Below, in pieces: positions 53,626 to 62,620 of a stretch of DNA of 64,000 bases. The stretch lies in NCBI RefSeq assembly GCF_000172635.2, contig NC_018632.1:558001-622000 (forward strand). Reading direction: 5' to 3'. The notes below the pieces were generated by a model, which ran no database searches, was not told the DNA's origin, and saw only the letters and a program-made list of their open reading frames with translations. Position 1 is the first letter of the stretch. Every line of letters starts with the position of its first letter. The position numbers and the translations under genes were made by a program. This DNA comes from Alteromonas macleodii ATCC 27126. Its GTDB lineage: Bacteria > Pseudomonadota > Gammaproteobacteria > Enterobacterales > Alteromonadaceae.

Positions 53626-56136
53626 ATGAAAATGCGTTCGCTGCTAAGTTTGTCCATAGCAGGGCTGTTAAGTGCGCCTGTGTATGCCACCACAGTAACG
53701 GGAAAAGTCACCGACACGGCAGGGCAACCTGTTGCAGGGGCTGAAGTAAAGATTGAAGGCAGCCGCCGTGTAGCATACACCGATGCAAATGGTATTTACC
53801 GTTTTGACGATGTAAAGCAGCCACACATTCATTTACATGTTTATTCTTCTAACTACATTCATGGTGATAACGACTTAGGCGACGTAAATACGGATCAAAA
53901 TGTAGACTTCGTTTTAAAGCCTGCATCCGTCGAAAATATCGTGGTTACCGCCAATGCGCTTCAATCATCAGTACTGGAATCTGTTACGCCAGTGACCGTA
54001 ATTGGTGCTGAAAAATTACGTAAAATAGAAGCACCAACCTTAGGGGAAACCCTAAAAAACGCGCCTGGTGTGCACAGCACTTATTTTGGCCCGGTTTCAA
54101 GCAGCCCAGTTATTCGCGGTAACGATGGCCCGCGTGTCAAGATTGTTCAAAACGGTTTGGATGTATCTGATGTATCTCGAGTAGGTCCAGATCACAATGT
54201 CGCCACCACACTCTCAAGTGCAACGCAGGTGGAAGTACTTCGCGGTCCTGCGACGCTTCAATACGGCAGTGGCGCTATTGGTGGTGTTGTAAACGTTGTT
54301 GACAAACGTATTCCTCAGTATCAGATAGACGGCGTAGAAGGCGAAGCCGAGACCAGCTACAGCACAGTAAATAACGGTTCTTATACCCGTGCTGATGTAA
54401 CTGGCGGAAGCGGTAATATCGTATGGCATGTAGATGGCTTTTATCGCGACACAGACAATGCTGACATCCCAGACTTCGCATCTATCGACCCCGATGAAGA
54501 TGAACCAAACGGTGTGCTAGAAAGCAGCGCAATGGAGACGCGTAACGTCGTTGCAGGTTTATCTTACGTGGCCGAAGAAGGCTACTTCGGTTTTGCTGTT
54601 GAACAACTCGACAATAAATATGGCGTACCTGGCCATAGTCATGCTCATGGTGAGGAAGAGCACGATGAAGAGCATGAGGGCGAAGACCACGACCTTGAAG
54701 AACATGATCATGAAGAACACGCTGAAGAAGGCGTGTTACTTGATGTAGATATGACCCGTTATCAAGCAGCCGGTGAGTGGCACTCTCCAGTACGTGGACT
54801 TACAAACCTTAAGTTTGCCGCAGCCTACACCGATTACGAACATGCTGAAATTGAAGACGGTGAACCAGGTACTGTATTTACTAATGAGTCGAGCGATATC
54901 CGTCTTTCTGCTTACCACGAAGAAGTGAACGGCTGGCACGGCGTATTCGGGCTACAGTTTAATCATAGCGATTACAATGCCGTAGGCGAAGAAGCCTTTA
55001 CCCCCGCTAATACTACATCGAGCTACGCACTTTATGTTATAGAACAAAAGAAAGTAGGTGATGTAACCTTTGAGCTTGGTGGCCGACTAGAGCGAACGAC
55101 TTTGGATGCTGACGCAAGCGAAGTAGAACTTGACGTTTTACATGAAGAACATGATGAGCATGAAGGTGAGGAGCACGAAGGCGAAGAGCACGATGAAGAG
55201 CATGAGGGTGAAGAACATGAAGAGCACGCTGTTGCTTTCAACTTCCCTGATTATGACTTCACCAGCCTGTCGCTTTCAGCGGGCGCTAACTGGGAATACC
55301 AGGAAGGACACTCTATTGCAGTGACTTTATCACGCAGCGAACGCGCGCCTAGCCAGCAAGAACTTTTCTCTGCTGGCCAGCACTTAGCAACGCAAAGCTA
55401 CGAAGTAGGTCTAGTATTTGATATGGACGAGGAAGGCCATATCGAAGAAACACTTAAAGGCGTAAAAGAAGAAGTTAGTACCAACCTAGATATTACTTTC
55501 CGTAAGTTTACCGGAAGCTGGGGCTACAGTGCGTCGTTCTTCTACAATCAAGCAGATGACTATATCTTCCAAACAAGCACAGGCTTAATTGCGCTCAGCG
55601 AGCACGAAGAACACGATGAGCACGAAGAGGAAGGATTAGAAAGCGAGCACGAAGAATATGGACATGATGAACACGGCGATGAAGAAGGCTTGCCAATTTA
55701 TTATTTCCAACAGGCTGACGCTGACATCTGGGGCTTTGAAGCAGAAACTTACGTTGATTTAACAGACACGCTACGCTTAACCGTATTTGGTGACTATATC
55801 CGCGCAGAAATTGAAGACGACAACCTTCCGCGCACGCCGCCTATGCGCTTTGGTAGTGAATTAAGCTACGTGAACGATGGTTTAAGTGCTGACGTTGGCT
55901 TTACGTGGTACGACGACCAAAATGACGTTGCGTCATTTGAGACTGCAACCGACGGCTACACCTTGGTTAACGCAAGCGTGCAATATGAGTTTGGCACGCA
56001 GGGCATTGACTGGGTAGTGTTTGCGCGCGGTGAAAACCTAACTGACGAGGAAGCCCGTGTTCATACATCTTTCTTAAAAGACCAAGCACCGCTTCCAGGT
56101 AGAAACTTTACTATGGGTGTGAGAGCGTTGTTTTAA
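53626..56136 (+). CDS. Zinc-type TonB-dependent receptor (ZnuD-like)
   Basis: An 836-residue outer-membrane receptor that would import a metal or metallophore with TonB energy. Order: signal peptide (MKMRSLLSLSIAGLLSAPVYA), a carboxypeptidase-regulatory-like domain (about 22-95), a TonB plug with the SRVGPDHNVATTLS and GPATLQYGSGAIGGVVNVVD motifs, and a beta-barrel ending in FTMGVRALF. Three loops are extremely rich in His, Glu and Asp (about residues 338-370, 505-535 and 657-690). This fits ZnuD-like zinc receptors, and the upstream Zur boxes agree. Zinc as substrate is inferred. Confidence 0.9.
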   Translation: MKMRSLLSLSIAGLLSAPVYATTVTGKVTDTAGQPVAGAEVKIEGSRRVAYTDANGIYRFDDVKQPHIHLHVYSSNYIHGDNDLGDVNTDQNVDFVLKPASVENIVVTANALQSSVLESVTPVTVIGAEKLRKIEAPTLGETLKNAPGVHSTYFGPVSSSPVIRGNDGPRVKIVQNGLDVSDVSRVGPDHNVATTLSSATQVEVLRGPATLQYGSGAIGGVVNVVDKRIPQYQIDGVEGEAETSYSTVNNGSYTRADVTGGSGNIVWHVDGFYRDTDNADIPDFASIDPDEDEPNGVLESSAMETRNVVAGLSYVAEEGYFGFAVEQLDNKYGVPGHSHAHGEEEHDEEHEGEDHDLEEHDHEEHAEEGVLLDVDMTRYQAAGEWHSPVRGLTNLKFAAAYTDYEHAEIEDGEPGTVFTNESSDIRLSAYHEEVNGWHGVFGLQFNHSDYNAVGEEAFTPANTTSSYALYVIEQKKVGDVTFELGGRLERTTLDADASEVELDVLHEEHDEHEGEEHEGEEHDEEHEGEEHEEHAVAFNFPDYDFTSLSLSAGANWEYQEGHSIAVTLSRSERAPSQQELFSAGQHLATQSYEVGLVFDMDEEGHIEETLKGVKEEVSTNLDITFRKFTGSWGYSASFFYNQADDYIFQTSTGLIALSEHEEHDEHEEEGLESEHEEYGHDEHGDEEGLPIYYFQQADADIWGFEAETYVDLTDTLRLTVFGDYIRAEIEDDNLPRTPPMRFGSELSYVNDGLSADVGFTWYDDQNDVASFETATDGYTLVNASVQYEFGTQGIDWVVFARGENLTDEEARVHTSFLKDQAPLPGRNFTMGVRALF

Positions 56137-56160
56137 TTAAACAACTCCACTGCGGTATAC

Positions 56161-56199
56161 AAGGCGATGTATTGGGGCTCTCAGTACATCGCCTTTTTT
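56161..56199 (+). terminator. Intrinsic terminator
   Basis: Perfect 11-bp stem AAGGCGATGTA/TACATCGCCTT (56161-56171 with 56185-56195), loop 13, then six T, 25 bases past the receptor stop. Confidence 0.9.
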
Positions 56200-56305
56200 A
56201 TACTCGGGGGAAAGTGGTCAGTACGATTTTTTCTAGTTGAATAAACTGTAAAGATAAACATGCTTAAGATGGTAAACGTCGAGCGGTTGTGAAGTAGAGG
56301 TGAAA

Positions 56306-56923
56306 ATGAATGAAATAGCGAATTGGTTAAGTACGCAAACCGAAAAACACATGGTGTTAGGTTATGGAAGCTTACTTAGCAAAGACAGCCGAGAGCGCTA
56401 CTCCAACATTTCTACACCAGGGATCCCTGTGACGGTTTCAGGCTTCGAAAGGGCATGGGTGACGCGTAGTCTTCATGAAAAACAGACTTACGTTGGCGCC
56501 GTGGCCAATGCGCATTGCAAATTAAACGCCCAGCTTATCCCAACACAAATTAACCCTGCCTTACAGGAAAGAGAAAAAGACTATCGGTTTGTCGAAGTAA
56601 GCGCTAAAGCACTCAACTTTCATCAACACAAGGGGTCTGCGTCCTTAGACGATGTGCTTGCACAATTTACCTTTTGGATTTGCGAAACACTCGATTGTAC
56701 ACAGGCAAATGACGCCTATCCCGTACATCAAACGTACGTAGATACATGCTTGAGTGGATGCTTAGAGCACGGTGGTATAGAGGAAGCCGAGCGATTTATC
56801 GTCCATACATCGTTGTGGGAGCACCCAAGAGTAAACGACAGAGCGAACCCGAAGTACCCCCGCGCGGCAGTGGTCAACCCAGACCACTTTGAGCACATAG
56901 ACAGGCTTCTATCAAAGAGATAG
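56306..56923 (+). CDS. Gamma-glutamylcyclotransferase-like protein
   Basis: A 205-residue protein whose N-terminus MVLGYGSLLSKDSRERY matches the G-x-G-S-(N/L)-L signature of the gamma-glutamylcyclotransferase-like (AIG2/GGCT) fold. The rest aligns only loosely. Enzyme activity toward gamma-glutamyl peptides is possible but not shown, and the catalytic glutamate cannot be placed with certainty. ATG at 56306 (SD AGAGG) was preferred to the GTG at 56300. Confidence 0.7.
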   Translation: MNEIANWLSTQTEKHMVLGYGSLLSKDSRERYSNISTPGIPVTVSGFERAWVTRSLHEKQTYVGAVANAHCKLNAQLIPTQINPALQEREKDYRFVEVSAKALNFHQHKGSASLDDVLAQFTFWICETLDCTQANDAYPVHQTYVDTCLSGCLEHGGIEEAERFIVHTSLWEHPRVNDRANPKYPRAAVVNPDHFEHIDRLLSKR

Positions 56924-57022
56924 TGTTTGCCTTAGGTCTTACTTCTAGTTATACGTTCAAATGTAGAGGTACAAAAGCGAGTACTACATGCGCGTCATAA
57001 AAACTTTGCTAAAAGGATTAGT

Positions 57023-57541
57023 GTGAACACAAACACCGCTATTTTTACAAACGATAAAATAACGCTACGGCCGCTTACTTTTGATGATAAACACTGGGTA
57101 CTTGCGCTGCAGCAGGACCCGCTATGGCTTAGATACATTGGAAGTAAAAATGTCGATACAGTAGACGATGCGTGTGACTACATTGGCAAAACAAATGCGC
57201 AGCGCGTAGAGTGGGGGTATGGCCTGCTGGCTGTCGAATTAACCGAAACCAAACAACCGTTAGGGGTTTGTGGTCTCTTCAATCGCTTTGCATTTGAATG
57301 TCCAGATTTAGGCTTTGCCATGCTGCCTGAAGCAAGAGGCAAAGGTATATGTTATGAGGCATGTCAGTGTGTTATAGCGTGGTCTGCGTCTAAGGGCTAT
57401 CGTTTTTTAACAGCCATGACGCACCCAGAAAATATGGCGTCGCAAAAGCTTTTACAGCGCTTAGGATTTAACAAGCAGGGCTTTTACTTCGACAAAACGT
57501 TCCCAAAACAGCATTTGTTCAGGTTGGAATTACAGCCATAA
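57023..57541 (+). CDS. GNAT acetyltransferase (RimJ/RimL-like)
   Basis: A 172-residue GCN5-related N-acetyltransferase of the RimJ/RimL subgroup: ITLRPLTFDDKHWVLALQQDP at the start, LGFAMLPEARGKGICYEAC (acetyl-CoA P-loop R-G-K-G-I) near 100 and MTHPENMASQKLLQRLGF. GTG start at 57023 with AAAGGA upstream. Substrate unknown; members modify ribosomal proteins or small molecules. Its stop codon region forms the left arm of a terminator. Confidence 0.85.
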   Translation: MNTNTAIFTNDKITLRPLTFDDKHWVLALQQDPLWLRYIGSKNVDTVDDACDYIGKTNAQRVEWGYGLLAVELTETKQPLGVCGLFNRFAFECPDLGFAMLPEARGKGICYEACQCVIAWSASKGYRFLTAMTHPENMASQKLLQRLGFNKQGFYFDKTFPKQHLFRLELQP

Positions 57542-57564
57542 AGCATTGCTCTTTATGGCTGTTT
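57533..57564 (+). terminator. Terminator overlapping the GNAT stop
   Basis: Perfect 11-bp stem CAGCCATAAAG/CTTTATGGCTG (57533-57543 with 57551-57561), loop 7, then TTTG. It includes the last codons and stop of the GNAT gene, and its minus-strand side can serve ppiA. Confidence 0.75.
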
Positions 57565-57578
57565 GTATCTGTTAATCG

Positions 57579-58187
57579 CTATAAGGGCGGTAACACGGTC
57601 ATCTTTTTAATAATGATCGGCTCAATGGGTACGTTATTCGCGTTAAGGCGAATCGAATATTCAGTTTCTACTTCCGACATGGCATCAACAATATCTTCGC
57701 CTTCAACAATTACGCCAAAAACCGCGTAGCCCCAGTCTCTTCCGGGGTTTAAGCTGCTGTTGTCATTCACGTTGAAGAAAAATTGTCGGTTTGCGGTATG
57801 CGGGTCACCTTGTCTTGCCATTGCAATGGTGTGCAGGTCGTTAGTCAAACCGTTACCAGACTCATTGAAGATATCTGGAAAGTTCGACTTGCCGTTGAAG
57901 TCTGCCGTATAACCACCACCTTGCACAACAAAACCAGGCACGATGCGGTGAAAAATGGTGTCTTCGTAGGCGCGCTTATCAACATAACGAAGAAAGTTAT
58001 TTACGGTAATTGGCGCACGTCTTCTGTCCAGTTCAACCACAATATCGCCCATGGTGGTTTCTATTTTCACCCGAGGGTAATAGTTATCTGGCTGAACCTG
58101 AGACCCATCGTCTTTCTTGGCCATAACGGGTGAACTGCTGCCTATTAGCATGATAGCGGTCAGCAGTGATAAAAGTATTTTCTTCAT
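57579..58187 (-). CDS. ppiA: Periplasmic cyclophilin-type peptidylprolyl isomerase
   Basis: A 202-residue exported cyclophilin with a signal peptide (MKKILLSLLTAIMLIGSSSPVMA) and the PPIase core: VKIETTMGDIVVELDRRRAP, FHRIVPGFVVQGG (catalytic Arg), MARQGDPHTANRQFFFN, WGYAVFGVIVEGEDIVDAM. It matches PpiA-like periplasmic isomerases (E. coli 190 residues). Start at 58187 gives the signal peptide and has AAAGG upstream; the frame extends twelve codons more. Which of the periplasmic ppi genes it truly represents is an inference. Confidence 0.85.
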   Translation of the reverse strand: MKKILLSLLTAIMLIGSSSPVMAKKDDGSQVQPDNYYPRVKIETTMGDIVVELDRRRAPITVNNFLRYVDKRAYEDTIFHRIVPGFVVQGGGYTADFNGKSNFPDIFNESGNGLTNDLHTIAMARQGDPHTANRQFFFNVNDNSSLNPGRDWGYAVFGVIVEGEDIVDAMSEVETEYSIRLNANNVPIEPIIIKKMTVLPPL

Positions 58188-58236
58188 AAAAATGCCTTTA
58201 AATGTTTTCCTTAATTCGCGCATGTTTTTTGATCGC

Positions 58237-59469
58237 TTATCGTTTTGCAGTGCCTAAGATAACGAACTTTTTGTCACTCGCAAGTACCTTAGCGCCACCA
58301 AACAACTTTTTAAGTTTAATGTGATAGTCGAGGTGTCGGTTACCAACCACCACTAAGTGACCGCTTTTAATAAGTACGTCCCGGGAATCAGTGAACATTT
58401 GCCATGCAATATGGTCAGTGATTGCGTTTTGTTGATGAAACGGTGGGTTACACAGAATTTTGGTAACAGCAGGTTTATTCTCTCTATTGATTAATGTTTC
58501 AAGGCAATTACTTGCAACAAACTCACATTGATCAATTTTATCCGGGAAGTTGTTGAGCACATTGAGTCTGGCACTTTCTAATGCCATATAGGACTCATCC
58601 ACAAATATTACTTTGGCATCAGGGGCAAGAGAAAGGGCATTAACCCCCAGTACTCCGTTGCCGCAGCCTAAATCTACCACCACATCATTAGCGCTCACCG
58701 TCATATGTTCAAGCATAATGCGAGCGCCTATATCTAATGACTGTCGGGAAAACGTATTCGCCAGATTGTCTATAGTTAACGCCGTTCCCATCGTACTTTT
58801 ACACTGCCAGCGCGTCGGATAGGGCGAGTCAGATAGTTTTATTGACTCACGAGGCGAAGCGAACACAAGCCGCGATTTCTTCTTGGCAAGGGACGTGGTG
58901 GTGGGGCCAATATATCGCTCAAATAGGTTGAGTACGGATTTTGTGATGGTCTTCACTTTACCGGTTGCGATAACACGCGTGTCAGGTGTTATATATTTTT
59001 GTAAATCAATAAGCTGCTGTTCAAGAAGTGCAAGGGCGCGGGGGACCTTCAGCACAACAAGACTCGGCGCCTTTTCTGGCTTAAACGTTAAGCTTTGCAC
59101 GCTAGTCAAGGTTTTCAGCGGCGCGGTTAGCAGGCCGTTTTTATTGCTCGTTTCTGCATTACCCAGTAAATGATTGGCTTTTAAATTCTCAGAGAGTGAT
59201 CGCAAAGATATGTAGGAGTCAGATACCCAGTAAGGTGCTAAGTGCGAAAACCAACAACCTAACGCGCCGAAATCGTCGTTAAAAATCATCATTGAGCCAT
59301 CATTGTCGCCACTGCCAATTGAAAGCGACGCTTCACTTAATAAGCTCTCAATGTGCTCAATAACGAGTTCATCAGCGCTATCCCATGCTTGAAGGCTTAT
59401 GTGCTGGTGCTTTTCAGGGTAGCGAATAAGCGAGAATTGTCGGTCGGCAAAAATAAATTCTGTATTCAT
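58237..59469 (-). CDS. rlmG: 23S rRNA G1835 methyltransferase RlmG
   Basis: RlmG methylates N2 of G1835 in 23S rRNA with SAM. The 410-residue protein has an N-terminal degenerate methyltransferase-like half and a C-terminal catalytic half with the SAM motif VVDLGCGNGVLGVNAL near 255-270 and the catalytic NPPFHQ motif near 335, followed by HLVVVGNRHLDYHIKLKKLFG. The two-domain architecture and length fit RlmG rather than RsmC, though the two are related. Confidence 0.88.
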   Translation of the reverse strand: MNTEFIFADRQFSLIRYPEKHQHISLQAWDSADELVIEHIESLLSEASLSIGSGDNDGSMMIFNDDFGALGCWFSHLAPYWVSDSYISLRSLSENLKANHLLGNAETSNKNGLLTAPLKTLTSVQSLTFKPEKAPSLVVLKVPRALALLEQQLIDLQKYITPDTRVIATGKVKTITKSVLNLFERYIGPTTTSLAKKKSRLVFASPRESIKLSDSPYPTRWQCKSTMGTALTIDNLANTFSRQSLDIGARIMLEHMTVSANDVVVDLGCGNGVLGVNALSLAPDAKVIFVDESYMALESARLNVLNNFPDKIDQCEFVASNCLETLINRENKPAVTKILCNPPFHQQNAITDHIAWQMFTDSRDVLIKSGHLVVVGNRHLDYHIKLKKLFGGAKVLASDKKFVILGTAKR

Positions 59470-59705
59470 TGGAGTCTGTTTTCAGAGAAGGCTCAAAGCA
59501 CTCACATACTTTTGGGAATGCCTATTTGGTTTATGTACGCGTTGCCTATCTTATCATATCAGCTACGCGGCTCTAACAGCCAAGAAGACTCAAAACGCGA
59601 ATGTTTCGATGATAATAAAAGGTAAAACGTTTACTTTGTTTTATTTATGTGAAAATATTGTTAATTAAATCTCATCTGACCACTTGATAATTAACTGAGA
59701 AAACT

Positions 59706-60788
59706 ATGAAAACACGACTGATAATTCTACTGTCCATTGCCTTTTCAACGCTCTCTCTAAATGTTAAAGCTGAAGTAACTTTCCCTGATGCCGCCTTTAG
59801 TAATTTAGATTACGGTTTGTATTGGTTTGACTACAACGACGCAAAAAAAGCGAATGTTAATGAACCTAATCCATACTACAACGCCAATAATAAAACGGTC
59901 ATCTACATTCACGGATGGCAAAACGGCTCGGTAACGGAGCGTCGTCGCGAGACGTTGAATCGTTCAAACTCGGGAGGACCTAACGAAGACCTCGCATGGT
60001 ATTGGTTAGATAGAGGGTATAATGTAGGGATTCTGTATTGGAACCAGTTTGCAGATGAGTCTGAAGTTAAAGATGCTGAAGCCAAGATTCATTCGGCTTC
60101 TGGTCCTCGAAATATGCGCTGGAAGTCGTCAAATGGCAGCTACAGCTCGGGACCAAGCTCTTCGGTAACACAGTTACTTTACAACTCACTCACGAATGGA
60201 ATGCCTAACTTTAATGGTAGCGAGCTCCGCATAGCGGGTCACTCTTTGGGGAATCAGCTCGCGCTTACTATTTCAGAGAAATTAGACGATGCGGTAAATA
60301 GAGGTGTTCTGACATCATCATATCGGCCAAATCGTATCGCATTGCTCGACCCTTTCTATTCCATAGGCGAAAAATCTTATCTGAATAACGATTGGACTGG
60401 TGAGAGAAGTAAAAGCATTGTTGATGCACTAAAAGCTAAGGGAATTGCCATTGAAGCGTATCGTAGCTCGCCGGTTACCAGCACATTTCTTGCTGGTGAC
60501 AATAACGCTAGCCTAATGAATAGCATTGCATTTTCAGAGCTAAAACCATGGAATTTTTCTTGGTGGCAAGTGGCTGAGAAGCACGGTGCTGCAGTGACTC
60601 ACTATTTTTGGTCACGAGCTTTCAGCCCGTTGACACTTGACGGAAGCAATACCCAAGTACCGAGCGCATCGGCGAGCAGTACCGTAATCAAAACGTGGAT
60701 GAACAAGAATAAAGGCGTTATTCAAGACAGCGGTGCATACAGTGCCACACCTGCAGATGACGACTTCAAAGAAAAATCACGCTTATAG
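59706..60788 (+). CDS. Secreted lipase-like alpha/beta hydrolase
   Basis: A 360-residue exported hydrolase: signal peptide MKTRLIILLSIAFSTLSLNV, oxyanion-side motif TVIYIHGWQNGS near 64, nucleophile elbow AGHSLGNQL with Ser180, and DPFYS and H-containing segments later that could hold the Asp and His of the triad. The pattern resembles the pancreatic-lipase-like family. AT-rich leader upstream. Its substrate is unknown. A hairpin follows at 60849. Confidence 0.75.
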   Translation: MKTRLIILLSIAFSTLSLNVKAEVTFPDAAFSNLDYGLYWFDYNDAKKANVNEPNPYYNANNKTVIYIHGWQNGSVTERRRETLNRSNSGGPNEDLAWYWLDRGYNVGILYWNQFADESEVKDAEAKIHSASGPRNMRWKSSNGSYSSGPSSSVTQLLYNSLTNGMPNFNGSELRIAGHSLGNQLALTISEKLDDAVNRGVLTSSYRPNRIALLDPFYSIGEKSYLNNDWTGERSKSIVDALKAKGIAIEAYRSSPVTSTFLAGDNNASLMNSIAFSELKPWNFSWWQVAEKHGAAVTHYFWSRAFSPLTLDGSNTQVPSASASSTVIKTWMNKNKGVIQDSGAYSATPADDDFKEKSRL

Positions 60789-60847
60789 AAGTTAACATCA
60801 ATCCACATTAGCAATGCATGCGTAATTAAGGTGTAATTGGGGGAACT

Positions 60848-60873
60848 TCAAAAGTGTGTTTAAACACTTTTGA
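60848..60873 (+). terminator. Hairpin after the lipase-like gene
   Basis: Stem TCAAAAGTGT/ACACTTTTGA (60848-60857 with 60864-60873), six-base loop. It is followed by no T-run, so it may be a weak terminator or RNA-stabilising hairpin. Confidence 0.55.
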
Positions 60874-60926
60874 GATCAAGTGCCCATAGCCAAAATTAAA
60901 AATCACCGGAAATATTATAGTTACGC

Positions 60927-61568
60927 ATGCAGTTTTCTCTTTTCGAGACCCCAGAAAACAATAGCTCATCTCATAAGCTCCCGCTGTCAGAGGGCGACGT
61001 CACTTATTTTCCTCAGGCGCTATCAAAAAATGATGCAGATACTTTTTTTGAGTTACTGAAGGCCGAGTTACCCTGGCGTCAGGACTCGATCAGATTGTTT
61101 GGCAAGCCGGTAAAAATTCCCCGCCTTCAGAGCTGGCACGGCGATGACGATTGCACCTATACCTATTCGAATTTAACCATGTCGCCAAATCCGTGGACGA
61201 ACAGCCTTTTAAGCATTAAGGATTGTTGTGAAGCGTTATGTGCTGCAACCCAAAATACAAAGTTCAACAGTGTGTTAGCGAATTGGTATCGTGACGGACA
61301 AGATAGCATGAGCTTTCATTCAGATGATGAGCCTGAGTTGGGTATAAACCCGGTTATTGCATCCGTCACCTTAGGTGAAGCAAGGCCCTTTGTTTTTAAG
61401 CACAAAGAAACAAAGGAAAAGTATACACAGGTGCTTGAGCACGGCAGTGTATTAATTATGGCAGGAACAACACAAAGTCATTATGTGCACGGTATTGCGA
61501 AGACGGCTAAGCCTATCGGTGGTAGAATTAATCTTACATTCCGACATCTTATTCACAGAACAAGGTAA
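60927..61568 (+). CDS. AlkB-like 2-oxoglutarate dioxygenase
   Basis: A 213-residue Fe(II)/2-oxoglutarate dioxygenase of the AlkB fold that would repair alkylated nucleic acid. The iron ligands are H-x-D in SFHSDDEPELG and H in SHYVHGI, the 2-oxoglutarate arginine lies in GGRINLTFRHL, and an NWYRDGQDSMSF block precedes the first ligand. It resembles the eukaryotic-type AlkBH2/3-like branch found in many marine bacteria more than E. coli AlkB. BolA follows after five bases. Confidence 0.88.
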   Translation: MQFSLFETPENNSSSHKLPLSEGDVTYFPQALSKNDADTFFELLKAELPWRQDSIRLFGKPVKIPRLQSWHGDDDCTYTYSNLTMSPNPWTNSLLSIKDCCEALCAATQNTKFNSVLANWYRDGQDSMSFHSDDEPELGINPVIASVTLGEARPFVFKHKETKEKYTQVLEHGSVLIMAGTTQSHYVHGIAKTAKPIGGRINLTFRHLIHRTR

Positions 61569-61573
61569 GCCAA

Positions 61574-61894
61574 ATGCAAGTAAAAGCGTTTCTGGAAACT
61601 ACGATTGAAGCTGCACTTAATCCGAGTTTTCTCGAGGTTGTAGATGAGAGTTTTATGCACAATGTTCCAGAAGGGGCTCAAAGTCATTTCAAAGTAACGG
61701 TAGTGAGCGATGCTTTTGAGGGTAAGCGCTTAATAGCGAGACACAGAGAAATTAACGGTCTTGCGGCTGAAGCGCTGCAGGGGCCTGTTCATGCGTTGGC
61801 ACTTCACACGTATACGCCGACAGAGTGGGAAGCTCGAGGTGGGCAATCTATGGTATCGCCAAACTGCCTAGGTGGTAGCAAGCACGACCAATAA
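61574..61894 (+). CDS. bolA: BolA-family protein
   Basis: A 106-residue BolA-type protein: VKAFLETTIEAALNPSFLEVV at the start, DESFMHNVPEGAQSHFKV, and the conserved VHALALHTYTPTEWEARGGQ, where the His and Cys-region residues take part in glutaredoxin iron-sulfur binding. BolA proteins act with monothiol glutaredoxins in iron-sulfur metabolism and morphology control. No glutaredoxin gene is adjacent. It may be cotranscribed with the alkB-like and PAP2 genes. Confidence 0.9.
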   Translation: MQVKAFLETTIEAALNPSFLEVVDESFMHNVPEGAQSHFKVTVVSDAFEGKRLIARHREINGLAAEALQGPVHALALHTYTPTEWEARGGQSMVSPNCLGGSKHDQ

Positions 61895-61925
61895 CGCTCT
61901 TTTTGTACTAAATGGAAGTAGATTT

Positions 61926-62618
61926 ATGACAAGCAGTGAAACGAAAAACAGCGGCGCGCTAGCCTCTTACTTAGACATCATTAAAACACCCTCTATTCAG
62001 GTGTTACTACTTGGCACCGGTTTTTTGCTTATGATGTTGTTTGTCTACATGGGCGTGCTGACTACGTTTGACGATGCGTTATTCAATGTAATTAGTGAAG
62101 CAGGCAATGTATCGGGTTGGAAAGAAGACGCGCTTCGCGATATCACCGCGTTAGGCAGTAATACGGCACTTATCTTTGTCACGATTTCAGTTGCCGGAGC
62201 CTTGGCGATGGCCGGTGAAAAGAAAAAGGCACTGACTTTTTTGATTGCTGTTGCCGTGGGGATCGCAACGACTTTCTTACTCAAAGCTGGCATCGACAGG
62301 CCTCGTCCTCCGCTGCCCATGCAGGATGTAAGTGTGTATACACAAAGCTTCCCCTCTGCACATGCTACCTTATCTACGCTTGTTTATTTCTATATCGCCT
62401 ATTTGTTAACGTACTTCACGCAAAACGCTTCAGTAAAAGTGTGGATCTACATGGCAGCCACCTTTCTTGTATTTTGTATTGGCTTAAGCCGCATTTTATT
62501 GGGCGTGCATTGGCCTAGCGACATTATTGCAGGGTGGTTTGCTGGTGGCAGTATGGCTGCCTTTTGCTTTTATATCATCAAGTGGAAACGCAAACTGCGT
62601 ATAAAAGGCGAAGGTTAA
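61926..62618 (+). CDS. PAP2-family membrane phosphatase
   Basis: A 230-residue protein with about five membrane helices and the three PAP2 motifs: K-x6-R-P in KAGIDRPRPP, P-S-A-H in SFPSAHATLS, and SR-x5-H in SRILLGVHWPSD. Such enzymes dephosphorylate lipid phosphates such as undecaprenyl pyrophosphate or phosphatidate. ATG at 61926 avoids a large overlap with bolA. The nucleotidyltransferase gene follows two bases after the stop. Confidence 0.9.
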   Translation: MTSSETKNSGALASYLDIIKTPSIQVLLLGTGFLLMMLFVYMGVLTTFDDALFNVISEAGNVSGWKEDALRDITALGSNTALIFVTISVAGALAMAGEKKKALTFLIAVAVGIATTFLLKAGIDRPRPPLPMQDVSVYTQSFPSAHATLSTLVYFYIAYLLTYFTQNASVKVWIYMAATFLVFCIGLSRILLGVHWPSDIIAGWFAGGSMAAFCFYIIKWKRKLRIKGEG

Positions 62619-62620
62619 AC

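Noticed and set aside
59619..59635. GTAAAACGTTTAC near-palindrome before the lipase-like gene
   Set aside because: Only partly symmetric and in a very AT-rich stretch; too weak to call a LacI-type operator.
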